Origin: Pseudogemmobacter humi
GTDB taxonomy: Bacteria; Pseudomonadota; Alphaproteobacteria; Rhodobacterales; Rhodobacteraceae
Length of the DNA stretch: 64,000 nucleotides
Direction: 5' to 3'
Assembly: GCF_900609055.1 (NCBI RefSeq)
Contig: NZ_UXAW01000051.1
Span: forward strand, 124,001-188,000
Shown piece by piece: positions 24,839 to 33,782 of this stretch (position 1 is its first letter; the number at the start of each line of letters is the position of its first letter). A program made the position numbers and the translations under genes. The notes under the pieces are model-generated. The model was not told the DNA's origin and searched no databases. It saw only the letters and a program-made list of their open reading frames with translations.

Positions 24839-25686
24839 GCGGCTTCGGGGTCTCGGCGGTTCAGTTCGGCGCGGTGCCCGGCGATGCCGCGGCCAACCGC
24901 CGGCTGATCGCCGGGGCCGTGCGTGCCGAGGCCGAAGCCGGTGCGAAGCTGATCGTGCTGCCCGAACTCGCGGTCAGCGGCTATCATCTCGATGAGGCTC
25001 TGTTGCGCGCCACCGCCGAACCGGCCGCAGGCGAGACGGCAGAGCTGCTGGCGGCCCTGGCCGCGCGCCACGAGGCGACCATTGTCTGCGGCTTTTGCGA
25101 AGACGAGGGCGGGCGGCTTTACAATTCCGCCCTGCTCGTCACGCCGCAAGGGCAGCAGGTGCTTTACCGCAAGCTGCATCTGTTCGACGGCGAGAAAGAG
25201 GTTTTCACCCCCGGCGACCGCGGCCTCGTGCTGGCGGAAACGCCGGTCGGCACCGTGGGGATCTGCGTCTGCTACGATCTGCGCTTTGTCGAGGTGGCGC
25301 GGGGGCTGGCGCTGATGGGGGCCGATCTGCTGGCGGTGCCCACCGCCTGGACCGGCGGCTTCGACCGCGCCCCGCGCGACGAGGGCGGCTTCATCGGCCA
25401 GGCGCGCGGCGCCGTCGTCCAGGCCAATCTCAACCAGCTGCCGATGGTTTGTGCTTCGCAATCCGGCACCGGGCAGGCTATCCGTTTCCTCGGCTCGTCG
25501 CTGATCGCCGATGCTTATGGGGCCTGCCTTGCCGGCCCGATGGGCGAAGATGAAGCGGGCGCCGTCCGGGCGGTGCTGGACCTGGATCAGATCCGCGCCG
25601 CCCGACGGCGTTCGGACCGGATCCGGCCCCGCGAGGACCGCCGGGTGGATGTATACAGTCTTGGCGTGAACGGACGCAGCTACTGA
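24835..25686 (+). CDS. Nitrilase-superfamily carbon-nitrogen hydrolase
   Basis: The 283-residue cytoplasmic enzyme shows the Glu-Lys-Cys triad of the superfamily: E44 in VLPELAVSGY, K113 in YRKLHLF and C146 in GICVCYDLRF. Members hydrolyse amides, carbamoyl compounds or nitriles. The CYDLRF context favours an omega-amidase or N-carbamoyl amidohydrolase over a true nitrilase. It overlaps the upstream cupin by 4 nt and precedes the CoxG-like gene by 30 nt. I infer that it releases ammonia or an amine from the ring-opened substrate. Confidence 0.85.
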   Translation: MSGFGVSAVQFGAVPGDAAANRRLIAGAVRAEAEAGAKLIVLPELAVSGYHLDEALLRATAEPAAGETAELLAALAARHEATIVCGFCEDEGGRLYNSALLVTPQGQQVLYRKLHLFDGEKEVFTPGDRGLVLAETPVGTVGICVCYDLRFVEVARGLALMGADLLAVPTAWTGGFDRAPRDEGGFIGQARGAVVQANLNQLPMVCASQSGTGQAIRFLGSSLIADAYGACLAGPMGEDEAGAVRAVLDLDQIRAARRRSDRIRPREDRRVDVYSLGVNGRSY

Positions 25687-25716
25687 CCTGACCACCAGAG
25701 AAGTGGATAAGAAGAA

Positions 25717-26295
25717 ATGAAGCTCCAACAGGAATTCGTGCTTGCAAGACCCCGGGAGCGGGTCTGGGCCTTTTTCGGCGACGTGCCCGCGGTGGCGCGC
25801 TGCCTGCCGGGCGCGGAATATACCGGCCCCTCGGGCGACAACAGCCATACCGGCCGGATGTCGATGAAGGTCGGCCCCTTCCAGGCCAGTTTCGAGGGCG
25901 AGGCCGAGGTGCTGTACGATGCCGCCGCGCATAAGGTCAGCATGTCCGGCAAGGGCGTCGACAAGAAGGGCGCCTCGCGCGGCAAGATGGTGATGGACTG
26001 CCTGATCTCGGACGAGGGCGGCAGCACCAGGGTCGCGGTCGATGCCGATGTGCAGCTTTCGGGCGCCATCGCCCAGTTCGGCCGCACCGGCATCATCCAG
26101 GAAATCGCCGGCGTGCTGATCGCGGATTTCGTGCGCAACGTCGAGGCGGCGCTGCCCGATGCCGCGGCTCCGGCCACCGGCGCGGCGGCTGCGCCCGCAT
26201 CCGCCGCCGCCGCACCCCGGCCGGTCAGCGGCACCCGCATCCTTTGGCTGACGCTGAAGAACATGATCTCGAAACTCTTCCGAAGAACCGCCTGA
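25717..26295 (+). CDS. CoxG-like SRPBCC family protein
   Basis: The 192-residue protein has an N-terminal START/SRPBCC domain (about residues 1-145: EFVLARPRERVWAFFGDVPAVA, CLPGAEY, MSMKVGPFQASFEGEAEV). An Ala/Pro linker and a C-terminal amphipathic, basic helix (ILWLTLKNMISKLFRR) follow. This is the layout of CoxG, which tethers Mo-CO dehydrogenase to the membrane and handles quinone. Here it probably couples one or both Mo-hydroxylase large subunits to the respiratory chain. It lies in the operon divergent from the XRE regulator rather than in the Mo-hydroxylase operon itself. Confidence 0.85.
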   Translation: MKLQQEFVLARPRERVWAFFGDVPAVARCLPGAEYTGPSGDNSHTGRMSMKVGPFQASFEGEAEVLYDAAAHKVSMSGKGVDKKGASRGKMVMDCLISDEGGSTRVAVDADVQLSGAIAQFGRTGIIQEIAGVLIADFVRNVEAALPDAAAPATGAAAAPASAAAAPRPVSGTRILWLTLKNMISKLFRRTA

Positions 26296-26394
26296 AACCG
26301 CAGCCGCCATGGCGGCCACGAACAATAAACAGGGGCCCGAAGGCCGGCGCGACCCGTTCGCACCGGACGGCGGCCTGATGACCAGGGGAACACG

Positions 26395-27264
26395 ATGGAT
26401 ATCCTGATTTTCGGCCTGATCTCGGGGAGTATCATCCTGCTCTCATCGGTCGGCTTCGCGATGATCGTGAAAGTCGAGGGCTTTCTGAACATCGCTCACG
26501 GGCAGATGCTGCTGCTGGGCGCCTATCTCGGGCTGTTCTTCTCGGGCTACGGCCTGCCGCTGGCGGTGACGATGCTGCTGGCCAGTATCGCGACCGGGGT
26601 GATCGGCATGTTGTGCTATGGCCTGCTGTTCCGGCCGGTGAAATCGCAGGGGCTGCTGGTCCTGCTGTTCACCTCGGTCGGCGCGGCCTATGTGATCCAC
26701 GGCGTCGTCGGCGCCATCGCGGGCAAGAGGATGCTGGCTTACGATCTGCCGCCGACCCGGGCGATCCGCATCTTCGGCGAGCCCTTCATGACCCGCTACG
26801 AGCTGACCACCGTGATCCTCGCGCTGGTGCTGGCGCTGGCGGTGCATCTGTTCATGACCCACACCCGGGCGGGCAAAGAGATCCGCGCGGTCTCGGACAA
26901 CGAGGATCTGGCGCGGGTGCGCGGGATCGACCCGGTGCGCTCGTCCTATCTGGTGTGGTTCGTCGCCTCGGCGCTTGGCGGGCTGGCGGGGGTGCTGATG
27001 GGGATCATGGGCTCGCTGCATCTGGGGATGGGCTGGCAGCAGATCATCATCATCCTCGCCACCACCGTGCTGGGCGGGATCGGCAGCATCTACGGCGTGA
27101 TGCTGGCGGCCTTCGTGCTGGCCTTCGGCATCGAGATCGGCCTTCTGTTCGCCGAGCCGTCCTATCGCTCGGGCATCGCCTTCCTGATCATCATCGTCGT
27201 CCTGTTCGTGCGGCCGCAGGGGCTTCAGTCCCTCTGGGGCGCGGGCAAGCTGCGCACCCATTAA
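26395..27264 (+). CDS. Branched-chain amino acid-type ABC permease, LivH family
   Basis: The 289-residue inner-membrane protein has about eight hydrophobic segments and the LivH signatures GFLNIAHGQMLLLGAYLG and the cytoplasmic loop AVSDNEDLARVRGIDPVR. It forms half of the channel with the following LivM-type protein. An AGGGGAAC site precedes the ATG. The 99-bp gap after the CoxG-like gene holds nothing else recognisable. The neighbours suggest import of a nitrogen heterocycle or its acid, not of leucine. Confidence 0.9.
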   Translation: MDILIFGLISGSIILLSSVGFAMIVKVEGFLNIAHGQMLLLGAYLGLFFSGYGLPLAVTMLLASIATGVIGMLCYGLLFRPVKSQGLLVLLFTSVGAAYVIHGVVGAIAGKRMLAYDLPPTRAIRIFGEPFMTRYELTTVILALVLALAVHLFMTHTRAGKEIRAVSDNEDLARVRGIDPVRSSYLVWFVASALGGLAGVLMGIMGSLHLGMGWQQIIIILATTVLGGIGSIYGVMLAAFVLAFGIEIGLLFAEPSYRSGIAFLIIIVVLFVRPQGLQSLWGAGKLRTH

Positions 27265-27278
27265 AAGGAGCCCGCACC

Positions 27279-28262
27279 ATGGAAGGCATCCTGCTTTTCG
27301 CCATCAGCATCGGAACCCTCGCCGCGATCTACGGCATGGTGACGCTGGCGCTGAATCTTGAGACCGGCACCGGCCCGTTGTGGGATCTGGGGATCGTCTC
27401 GTTCTTCGGGATCGGCGCCTATGCCTATGTGATCCTGACCGCCGCCCCCGCCGAAGGGCATCAGCACTATCTTTACGGCTTCGGTCTGCCGATGTGGCTG
27501 GGGGTGATCGGCGCGGCCCTTGCCGGGGCGGTGGCGGCCTGGTTCATCGGCCTGCCCTCGCTCAGGCTGCGCAAGGAATATTTCCTGATCGTCACCCTGG
27601 CCTTCGCCGAGGTGCTGCGCCAGCTTTACATCAACGAAGACTGGCTGACGAACGGCGTCGCCGGGATCTACGGGCTGGAACAGCCGCTGCGCGGCCTGGT
27701 GGAGGCCCGGCAATACACTTACGTGCTGTTCGCGCTGGCGATCTGCGGGCTGCTGGCGGTCTGGGCCCTGACGCGGATGATCTCGCTTTCGGCCTTTGGC
27801 CGCGCCTGCAAGGCCCTGCGCGAGAACGAGGCGCTGGCGATCACCGCCGGGATCGATCCGCGCCGCACCTCGATGGTGCTTTACGTGCTGGCGGGGGCGT
27901 TCACCGCCGTCGCCGGGGTGTTCTACGTCTGGTATAACACCCTGGTGGTGCCGGGGCAGTTCAGCTCGGATCTGACCTTCTTCGTCTGGACCGCGCTGAT
28001 CATCGGCGGCGTGGGCTCCAGCCGCGGCGCGCTGTTCGGCGCCTTCATCTTCATCCTGCTGCACGACTCGCTGCGCTTCCTTCAGGTTTCGGGCGAGACG
28101 GCGGTGACGCTGACCTCGCTGCGCACGGCGCTGATCGGGCTCTTGCTGATCCTGATCCTGCGCTTCCGCCCGAACGGAATCTTCCCCGAGACCCGGGTCG
28201 TCTTCAAACTGCCCGACCGCGCGAAAGCGGCCGAGGGCGCAAAGCGGAAAGGGCTGGCCTGA
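27279..28262 (+). CDS. Branched-chain amino acid-type ABC permease, LivM family
   Basis: The 327-residue permease has about ten membrane segments, with the LivM motifs SLRLRKEYFLIVTLAFAE and the coupling loop CKALRENEALAITAGIDPRR. I chose ATG 27279 because it has an AAGGAG site 8 nt upstream and gives a family-length N-terminus. Its stop overlaps the ATPase start (TGATG). It is the second channel subunit of the island B importer. Confidence 0.9.
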   Translation: MEGILLFAISIGTLAAIYGMVTLALNLETGTGPLWDLGIVSFFGIGAYAYVILTAAPAEGHQHYLYGFGLPMWLGVIGAALAGAVAAWFIGLPSLRLRKEYFLIVTLAFAEVLRQLYINEDWLTNGVAGIYGLEQPLRGLVEARQYTYVLFALAICGLLAVWALTRMISLSAFGRACKALRENEALAITAGIDPRRTSMVLYVLAGAFTAVAGVFYVWYNTLVVPGQFSSDLTFFVWTALIIGGVGSSRGALFGAFIFILLHDSLRFLQVSGETAVTLTSLRTALIGLLLILILRFRPNGIFPETRVVFKLPDRAKAAEGAKRKGLA

Positions 28263-29017
28263 TGCTCGAAGTTCGCAACGTCTCATTGTATTACGGCGGC
28301 ATCTGCGCGGTGAACGACATGAGCCTTGAGGTGGCCGAGGGCGAGATCGTCGGCCTGATCGGCACCAACGGGGCGGGCAAGACCTCGCTCTTCAACGTGA
28401 TCACCGGCTTTGCCCGCGCCAGTTCCGGCACCGTGCGCTTTCTGGGCCGCGACGTGACCGGCTACAGCGGCCCCCGGATCGCGCAGGCGGGGATGCTGCG
28501 CACCTTCCAGACCCCGGTCGGCTTTCCGAAGATGACGGTGATGGAGAACATGCTGGTGTTCTCGCGCGCCGATGCGGCGGCCCGGCCCTCGATCTTCCGC
28601 GGTGCGTCGCCCGCCCGCGCGGTGCTGGAGGAGGCGATGGAGTTCCTTGCCATCTTCGGCCTCGCCGCCCGCGCCGGGGACTGGGTGCAGGACCTGGCCG
28701 CGCCCGAGCTGAAGATGCTGGAATTCGCCCGGGCGATGATGGCGCACCCCAAAATGCTCTTGCTCGACGAGCCCGCGGCCGGGGTCAATCCGGCGCTCCA
28801 GGGCAATCTGATCGAACATATCGGCGCGCTGCGGCGGCGGGGCGTCACCTTCCTGGTGGTCGATCACAACCTGCGCTTCATCCGCGACATCTGCGACCGC
28901 GCCTATGCGATGGCCGACGGGCGGCTGATCGCCAGCGGTCCGACCGGCGATGTGCTGAACAATCCCGATGTGATCCGGCTCTATCTCGGCGGCGGCGCCG
29001 GGGAGGAGGCGGCCTGA
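28262..29017 (+). CDS. Branched-chain amino acid-type ABC ATPase, LivG family
   Basis: The 251-residue ATPase has Walker A GTNGAGKTS, the LivG-specific region RIAQAGMLRTFQTP, Walker B MLLLDEPAAGVNP and the H-loop region VVDHNLRFI. The signature region reads DLAAPELKMLEFARAM instead of the canonical LSGGQ-type text (LSYGQQRRLEIARAL). That is unusual and may alter its ATPase properties. It starts in a TGATG overlap with livM and is followed by a strong hairpin before the binding-protein gene. Confidence 0.88.
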   Translation: MLEVRNVSLYYGGICAVNDMSLEVAEGEIVGLIGTNGAGKTSLFNVITGFARASSGTVRFLGRDVTGYSGPRIAQAGMLRTFQTPVGFPKMTVMENMLVFSRADAAARPSIFRGASPARAVLEEAMEFLAIFGLAARAGDWVQDLAAPELKMLEFARAMMAHPKMLLLDEPAAGVNPALQGNLIEHIGALRRRGVTFLVVDHNLRFIRDICDRAYAMADGRLIASGPTGDVLNNPDVIRLYLGGGAGEEAA

Positions 29018-29024
29018 CCTCTTT

Positions 29025-29058
29025 CCCCGCGCGCGCCCGGCGAGTGGCGCGCGCGGGG
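29025..29058 (+). promoter_or_regulatory. 13-bp stem hairpin between the LivG-type and binding-protein genes
   Basis: 29025-29037 and 29046-29058 form a perfect GC-only 13-bp stem with an 8-nt loop, immediately after the ATPase stop. There is no T-run, so it more likely shapes transcript processing or stability than ending transcription. A new ribosome site (AGAGGAAAC) follows before the binding-protein ATG. Confidence 0.55.
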
Positions 29059-29108
29059 GCCTTGCAAGACCAATAACAAAACAAGACGTCCAACAGAGGA
29101 AACAGACC

Positions 29109-30368
29109 ATGATCAATCGTTTCGCAACGATTTCCCGTCGCGCCCTGCTTGGCGGCGCCACCGCTCTGGCTCTCGGCAGCGCGGCACCCCCCGCGTCCTT
29201 CGCGCAGGAGGGCGACATCAAACTCGGCCTGCTGATCGGCCTGACCGGCGACATGGGGCCCTGGGCACCGGCCCTGAACAATGCCGCCATCCTGGCGGTG
29301 GAAGAGATCAACGCCGCCGGGGGCATTCTGGGCCGCAAGGTGCAACTGGTCACCGAGGACAACAATTCCGCCGTGGCCGGCGCGGTGCGCGGCGCGACCA
29401 AGCTGGTCAGCGTCGATGCGGTCTCGGCCATCATCGGCCCGGAAAGCGATCCGATCGTCGCGCTGCGCAGCTTCGCCAAGGACAACAAGGTGCCGGTGAT
29501 CTCGACCTCGGCCGGGACCGAGGCGCTGGACAAGGCCGGCGGCACCGGCACCTATATCTACCGCACCAATGCCTCGGACAGCTTCCTCGGCGTGGTCCAT
29601 GCCAAACTTCTGCTCGACGAGATGGGGCAGAAGGAGATCGCCCTCGTGGTCGAGAACCTCGAAGGCACGATGTCGGGTGCGAACACTTTCAGGAAGGCCT
29701 ACGAACGGCTTGGCGGCAAGATCGTCAAAGAAGTGGTGCTGGCGCCCGGTCAGTCCAGCTATCAGGCCGAGGTCCGCGCGGTGGCCGACACCGACCCGGA
29801 CATGGTCTTTCTGGCGGTCGGGCAGACCGCCGGGGTGAATTTCGTCAAACAGGCCTATCAGCGCGGCTACGACTGGAAATACTGGGTGACGGCCGAGCTG
29901 CAATCCCCCGATTTCGTCAATGCCGCCGGGGTCGAGATCGTCCAGGGCACGATCAATCCGGTATCGAGCCAGGTCGAGAATGCCGAAAGCTGGGAGCGGT
30001 TCTCGGCGGCCTATGAGGCGCGGTTCGGCGAGAAGCCCGAACCCGGCTTCTACCAGGCCGAGACCTATGACGCCTTCATCGCCGTCGCCCTGGCGATCGA
30101 GGCGGCGGGCGACGCCAGCGGCGAGGCGGTCGATGCCAATCTGACCAAAGTCTCGGGGCCGGACGGCAAGAAGGTCATCTCCTTCGAGGAAGGCCGCGAG
30201 GCGCTGAAGGCGGGCGAGGACATCGACTACGAGGGCGCCTCGGGCTCGCTCGACTTCGACGAATTCGGCAATGTGACCATCCCGGCCACCAGGATGCTGC
30301 AAATCACCGAAGACGGCAGCTGGCAGACCATCAAGGTCATCGACTCGTCGAACTTCCCGGCGAACTGA
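29109..30368 (+). CDS. Branched-chain amino acid-type periplasmic binding protein, LivK-like
   Basis: The 419-residue exported protein starts with a twin-arginine-like signal (SRRALLGG near residue 10, cleavage after ASFAQ). The type I periplasmic binding fold follows (IKLGLLIGLTGDMGPWAP, AVEEINAAGGILGRKVQLV, GPESDPIVALRSFAKDNKVPVIS). It captures the island B substrate for the LivHMGF system. It is placed between the two ATPase genes and flanked by strong hairpins on both sides, which would allow higher expression than the membrane parts. Confidence 0.88.
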   Translation: MINRFATISRRALLGGATALALGSAAPPASFAQEGDIKLGLLIGLTGDMGPWAPALNNAAILAVEEINAAGGILGRKVQLVTEDNNSAVAGAVRGATKLVSVDAVSAIIGPESDPIVALRSFAKDNKVPVISTSAGTEALDKAGGTGTYIYRTNASDSFLGVVHAKLLLDEMGQKEIALVVENLEGTMSGANTFRKAYERLGGKIVKEVVLAPGQSSYQAEVRAVADTDPDMVFLAVGQTAGVNFVKQAYQRGYDWKYWVTAELQSPDFVNAAGVEIVQGTINPVSSQVENAESWERFSAAYEARFGEKPEPGFYQAETYDAFIAVALAIEAAGDASGEAVDANLTKVSGPDGKKVISFEEGREALKAGEDIDYEGASGSLDFDEFGNVTIPATRMLQITEDGSWQTIKVIDSSNFPAN

Positions 30369-30374
30369 GCCCCG

Positions 30375-30404
30375 GGCCCCGCCCCCCGTTCCGGGGGCGG
30401 GGCC
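30375..30404 (+). promoter_or_regulatory. GC hairpin after the binding-protein gene
   Basis: 30375-30386 and 30393-30404 form a perfect 12-bp GC stem with a 6-nt loop, starting 6 nt after the stop codon. A short TTG follows instead of a T-run. It could be a partial terminator or a 3'-end stabiliser for the binding-protein message. Confidence 0.55.
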
Positions 30405-30432
30405 TTGCGTGCGCCCTACAGCGGAGACCAGG

Positions 30433-31146
30433 ATGGCCCCCCTTCTGAAGATCGAAAATCTGACCGCCGGTTACGGCAAGCTCGCCGTGCTGCACGGGAT
30501 TTCGCTGGACATCCGCGAGGGCGAGATGCTCTCGCTGATCGGTCCCAACGGGGCGGGCAAGACCTCGCTGACGCGGGCGATCATGCGGCAATGCGCGGTG
30601 ATGTCGGGCCGGATCACCTTTGCGGGCCAGAACATCACCGCCATGCCCACCCATCGGGTGGCGGCGCTCGGCATCGGCTATGTGCCGCAGATGCGCAACG
30701 TCTTCCGCTCGCTGACGGTGCAGGAGAACCTGGAGATGAGCGCCTCGCTTCTGCCGCACGCCGGCCAGGCCGCGGCGATCGCGGAGGCTTACGCCCGGTT
30801 TCCCCGCCTGACCGAACGGCGCCGCCAGCATGCCAGCGCGCTGTCGGGAGGCGAGCGGCAGATGCTGGCGATCTCTTCGGCGCTGATGGCGAAGCCGCGG
30901 CTGCTGATCCTGGACGAGCCGGTCTCGGGCCTGTCGCCGGGCATGACCGACGAGGTGGCGAAGGGCATCGCCGAGATCAACCGCAGCGGTGTGACCGTGC
31001 TCTGGGTGGTGGAGGAGAACCCGCAGCAGATCATCGGCCTGTCGGACACGGTGGCGGTGATGGCGACCGGCACCATCCGTCTGCAACAGCCCGCTGCCGA
31101 AATGCTGCGCGCCGAGAATTTCCGCGAACTTTTCCTTGGGGTGTAG
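30433..31146 (+). CDS. Branched-chain amino acid-type ABC ATPase, LivF family
   Basis: The 237-residue ATPase has Walker A GPNGAGKTS, the LivF-type IGYVPQMRNVFRSLTVQENL, a canonical signature LSGGERQMLAISSAL and Walker B LLILDEPVSGLSP. I chose ATG 30433 (GGAGACCAGG upstream) over a GTG 24 nt earlier. It pairs with the LivG-type ATPase, whose signature loop is degenerate, so this subunit may carry the main hydrolysis site. It is the last gene of the operon. Confidence 0.9.
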   Translation: MAPLLKIENLTAGYGKLAVLHGISLDIREGEMLSLIGPNGAGKTSLTRAIMRQCAVMSGRITFAGQNITAMPTHRVAALGIGYVPQMRNVFRSLTVQENLEMSASLLPHAGQAAAIAEAYARFPRLTERRRQHASALSGGERQMLAISSALMAKPRLLILDEPVSGLSPGMTDEVAKGIAEINRSGVTVLWVVEENPQQIIGLSDTVAVMATGTIRLQQPAAEMLRAENFRELFLGV

Positions 31147-31327
31147 GGTTTTCATAAGAACAAAAATTTTGGGCAGAGAGGGTCAGGTAAGGCGATGAAT
31201 TTACGTCAGTCGATGCAGTCATAGTAAAAAATCTTTCCGTAACAGAAAAATAATTTGCATATTATTAAATATAAGCATCAACTACAGTAAAAGACCTGCC
31301 GATCCGGCCCAAGCGAAGGAACCAGCG
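31147..31327 (+). promoter_or_regulatory. AT-rich promoter region before the cyclase-family operon
   Basis: These 181 bp turn sharply AT-rich at 31225-31290, unlike the surrounding DNA, and probably hold the promoter of the cyclase, CMD, MDR and XdhC genes. The motif TTCCGTAA occurs here (about 31238) and also upstream of the XRE-cupin regulator (about 23752). Eight bases shared twice is weak evidence for a common regulator. Confidence 0.4.
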
Positions 31328-32176
31328 ATGAAGATCACCGACATGACCCATCTGATGAACGCCCATACGCCGGGCTGGGTCGGCTATGCGGGCAACAAGA
31401 TGTATTACGCGCAGAATCTGCAAACCAAGCAGATCGTGGCGCAGCGCATCGACGTGGCGCTGCATATGGGCACTCATATCGACGGCGCGATGCACGGCAC
31501 CGACGGCATGGGCGACATGGCGTCTTATGCGATGGATTTCCTCGTTGGCCCGGGGGCGGTGGTCGATATCTCGCAGCATATGCATGACTGGGCGGTGATC
31601 ACCCCCGAGATGATCGAATCCGCCCCGGTCGAGGTGAAAGACGGCGACATCCTGATCCTGCACACCGGCTGGCACCGCTACTGGGAAGGCAAGCCCGAGC
31701 AGGATCTGGTGCGCTATTTCTGTATGCACCCCGGCGGTAAGATCGAACTCCTGGAATGGATGCTCGACAAGAAGATCAAATGGTTCGGCATCGACGCCGG
31801 CTCGGGCGACCATGCGATGAACACCTCGATCCGCCACATGCGTCCCGATCTGGCGAAACGGTTCGAAGAGAAGATCGGCATGAGCTGCGACGAGTTCTTC
31901 GGCGACTACAGTTTCACCCATTCCAAATCGGGCCGCGAGGTGGTGGAGAACATCTTCCCGTTCCACAGCTATGCGTTCGACCGCGGCCTGATCCATGCCG
32001 AGAACATCGGCGGCGATATCGAGCTTTGCCTGAACAAGCGCGGCGTGATCGGCGCCTACCCTTGGCGCTACGACGGGCTGGAGGCCAGCCCCTGCCGCAT
32101 CCTCCTGATGGAGGACATCGAGGAGAAGGTCGAGGCGGTCGGCAATGTCGCGAAAGCGATCTTCGAGCGCCGCTGA
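31328..32176 (+). CDS. Cyclase family metal-dependent hydrolase (kynurenine formamidase / isatin hydrolase type)
   Basis: The 282-residue protein has the family motif HMGTHIDGAMH (H46, H50, D52, H56) that binds Mn or Zn, plus GDILILHTGWHRYW and the C-terminal helix usual for the family. Relatives hydrolyse N-formylkynurenine, isatin and other cyclic or linear amides. In this context it probably opens or deformylates a ring produced by the molybdenum hydroxylase or Rieske oxygenase. It has its own AT-rich promoter and leads the next gene group. Confidence 0.8.
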   Translation: MKITDMTHLMNAHTPGWVGYAGNKMYYAQNLQTKQIVAQRIDVALHMGTHIDGAMHGTDGMGDMASYAMDFLVGPGAVVDISQHMHDWAVITPEMIESAPVEVKDGDILILHTGWHRYWEGKPEQDLVRYFCMHPGGKIELLEWMLDKKIKWFGIDAGSGDHAMNTSIRHMRPDLAKRFEEKIGMSCDEFFGDYSFTHSKSGREVVENIFPFHSYAFDRGLIHAENIGGDIELCLNKRGVIGAYPWRYDGLEASPCRILLMEDIEEKVEAVGNVAKAIFERR

Positions 32177-32230
32177 CGGATCTTGCGCGGGCCGGGCAGG
32201 TCCGGCCCGCGTGACAGGAAAGGACGAGAC

Positions 32231-32770
32231 ATGCTGATCGGCGAAACCGATCCCGAAAAGATGCGGCCCGCGCAACGGGCGGCTTACGACCAGATCGCCT
32301 CGGGGCCGCGCGGCGGGGTGCCGTTTCCCTTCCTCGCCATGCTCGACGCGCCGCAGTTCGCGGCGGCGATCCAGGGCGTGGGCGAGGCGATCCGCTACCA
32401 CGGCGTGCTGGACGACCGGCTGCGCGAGATCGCCATCCTGGCCGCCGCCGCCGCCTGGGGCTCGGGCTACGAATGGGCCTATCACGACGCCATCGCCGCC
32501 AGGCTGGGCATGACCCCGGACGAGCGCGGCGCCGTGCTCGACGGCAGCGCCCGCGGCCTTGCGCCGGCCGAGGCGCTTTGCGTGCGCTATATCCGCGCCG
32601 CCGTGCTGGAGCGCCGCGCCGATCAGGATCTGCTGGCCGGTCTGGTCGCTGCTCTGGGCCGCGAGGCCGCGACCGAGATCACCACCATCGCGGGCTATTA
32701 CCCGCTGCTCGCGCTGTTTCTCAGCGCCGGGCAACTCGACAGCCCCCTGCCCGAAAGGATCGCCGCATGA
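32231..32770 (+). CDS. Carboxymuconolactone decarboxylase (CMD/AhpD-like) family protein
   Basis: The 179-residue helical protein belongs to the CMD fold (LDDRLREIAILAAAAAWGSGYEWAYH). It has the EWxxH motif (E81 to H85) and no CxxC pair, so it is not a peroxidase of the AhpD type. True CmbD-like decarboxylases are shorter, and the function of this subgroup is mostly unknown. The ATG at 32231 has an AAGGA site. Its stop overlaps the MDR gene start (ATGA). Confidence 0.75.
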   Translation: MLIGETDPEKMRPAQRAAYDQIASGPRGGVPFPFLAMLDAPQFAAAIQGVGEAIRYHGVLDDRLREIAILAAAAAWGSGYEWAYHDAIAARLGMTPDERGAVLDGSARGLAPAEALCVRYIRAAVLERRADQDLLAGLVAALGREAATEITTIAGYYPLLALFLSAGQLDSPLPERIAA

Positions 32771-33714
32771 GCGCCGGGATGAAAGCCGCCCTTCTGAACG
32801 CCGCCGGTGTGCCGGTCTTTGGCGAAACCGAGCGCCCCGGCGCGGATCAGCCCGGGGTGCCGGTCGCGGTCAGCCTGGCCGGGGTCAATCCGATCGACCT
32901 GTTCCTTGCCACCCAGCCCGGCGCCGGTTTCCCGCGCGTTCCGGGCGCCGAGGGGGTGGGGACGGTCAGTGGCGCACGGCATTACTTTGCCGCGGCGCCC
33001 GGGCGCTACGGTTCGATGGCGGAACAGGCGCTGGCCCAGGCGGACCGGCTTTATCCGGTGCCCGACGGTGTGGCGGACGAGATGGCGGTGACGCTGGGGA
33101 TCGGCGGGCTGACGGCGTATCTGTCGCTTTCCGACAGCGCGAAACTGCAAAAAGGCGAGACGGTGCTGGTGCTGGGCGCCAGCGGCGTGGTCGGCGCGCT
33201 GGCGGTGCAGCTTGCGCGGCTGATGGGCGCGGGGCGGGTGGTTGCCGCCGCCCGCTCGGCCGGACGGCTGGCCGAACTGGAGGCGCAGGGCGCCGACGCC
33301 ACGGTGCAGATCCAGGCGGACGACACGCCGCAGACCCTTGCCGCGCGGTTCCGCGAGGCGAGCCAGGGCAGGCTCGACGTGATCGTCGATCCGGTCTGGG
33401 GCACGCCGGCGCTGGCGGCGCTGATGGCGGCGACGCGGGGCGGGCGGCTGGTGCAGCTTGGCCATTCCGCCGGGCTTTCGGTGCCGCTGGCGCCCGCCTT
33501 CATGCGCGGCACCGCGGCGGCGATCCTCGGCTATTCCTCTTCCATCGCCGCGCCCGACACCCGCGCCGCCGCCTACAGCGCGCTTTGCGCCCATGCGCTG
33601 GCGGGCGATCTGCGCCAGGCGGCCGAGGTCATGCCGCTTTCCGCCGTGGCCGCGGCCTGGGAACGTCAGGCGGCGTCTCCGCATGCGAAGCTGTGCCTCG
33701 ACGTGAGGCGCTGA
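32767..33714 (+). CDS. MDR-family zinc-independent quinone oxidoreductase-like protein
   Basis: The 315-residue medium-chain dehydrogenase/reductase has a GroES-like N-terminus (GVNPIDLFL, RVPGAEGVGTV) and a Rossmann domain (VLVLGASGVVGALAVQLARLMGA). The Cys and His ligands of the zinc alcohol dehydrogenases are absent, as in NADPH:quinone reductases. The N-terminal half is shorter than usual. It overlaps the CMD gene and precedes xdhC by 68 bp. It could reduce an enone or quinone intermediate of the pathway. Confidence 0.75.
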   Translation: MSAGMKAALLNAAGVPVFGETERPGADQPGVPVAVSLAGVNPIDLFLATQPGAGFPRVPGAEGVGTVSGARHYFAAAPGRYGSMAEQALAQADRLYPVPDGVADEMAVTLGIGGLTAYLSLSDSAKLQKGETVLVLGASGVVGALAVQLARLMGAGRVVAAARSAGRLAELEAQGADATVQIQADDTPQTLAARFREASQGRLDVIVDPVWGTPALAALMAATRGGRLVQLGHSAGLSVPLAPAFMRGTAAAILGYSSSIAAPDTRAAAYSALCAHALAGDLRQAAEVMPLSAVAAAWERQAASPHAKLCLDVRR

Positions 33715-33782
33715 AGGAAACGCTTCCCTTGTCTGGCGTCAGGGGCGAGGCTGGCTCATTCCCTGGCGCGACGGAGGCCGGA

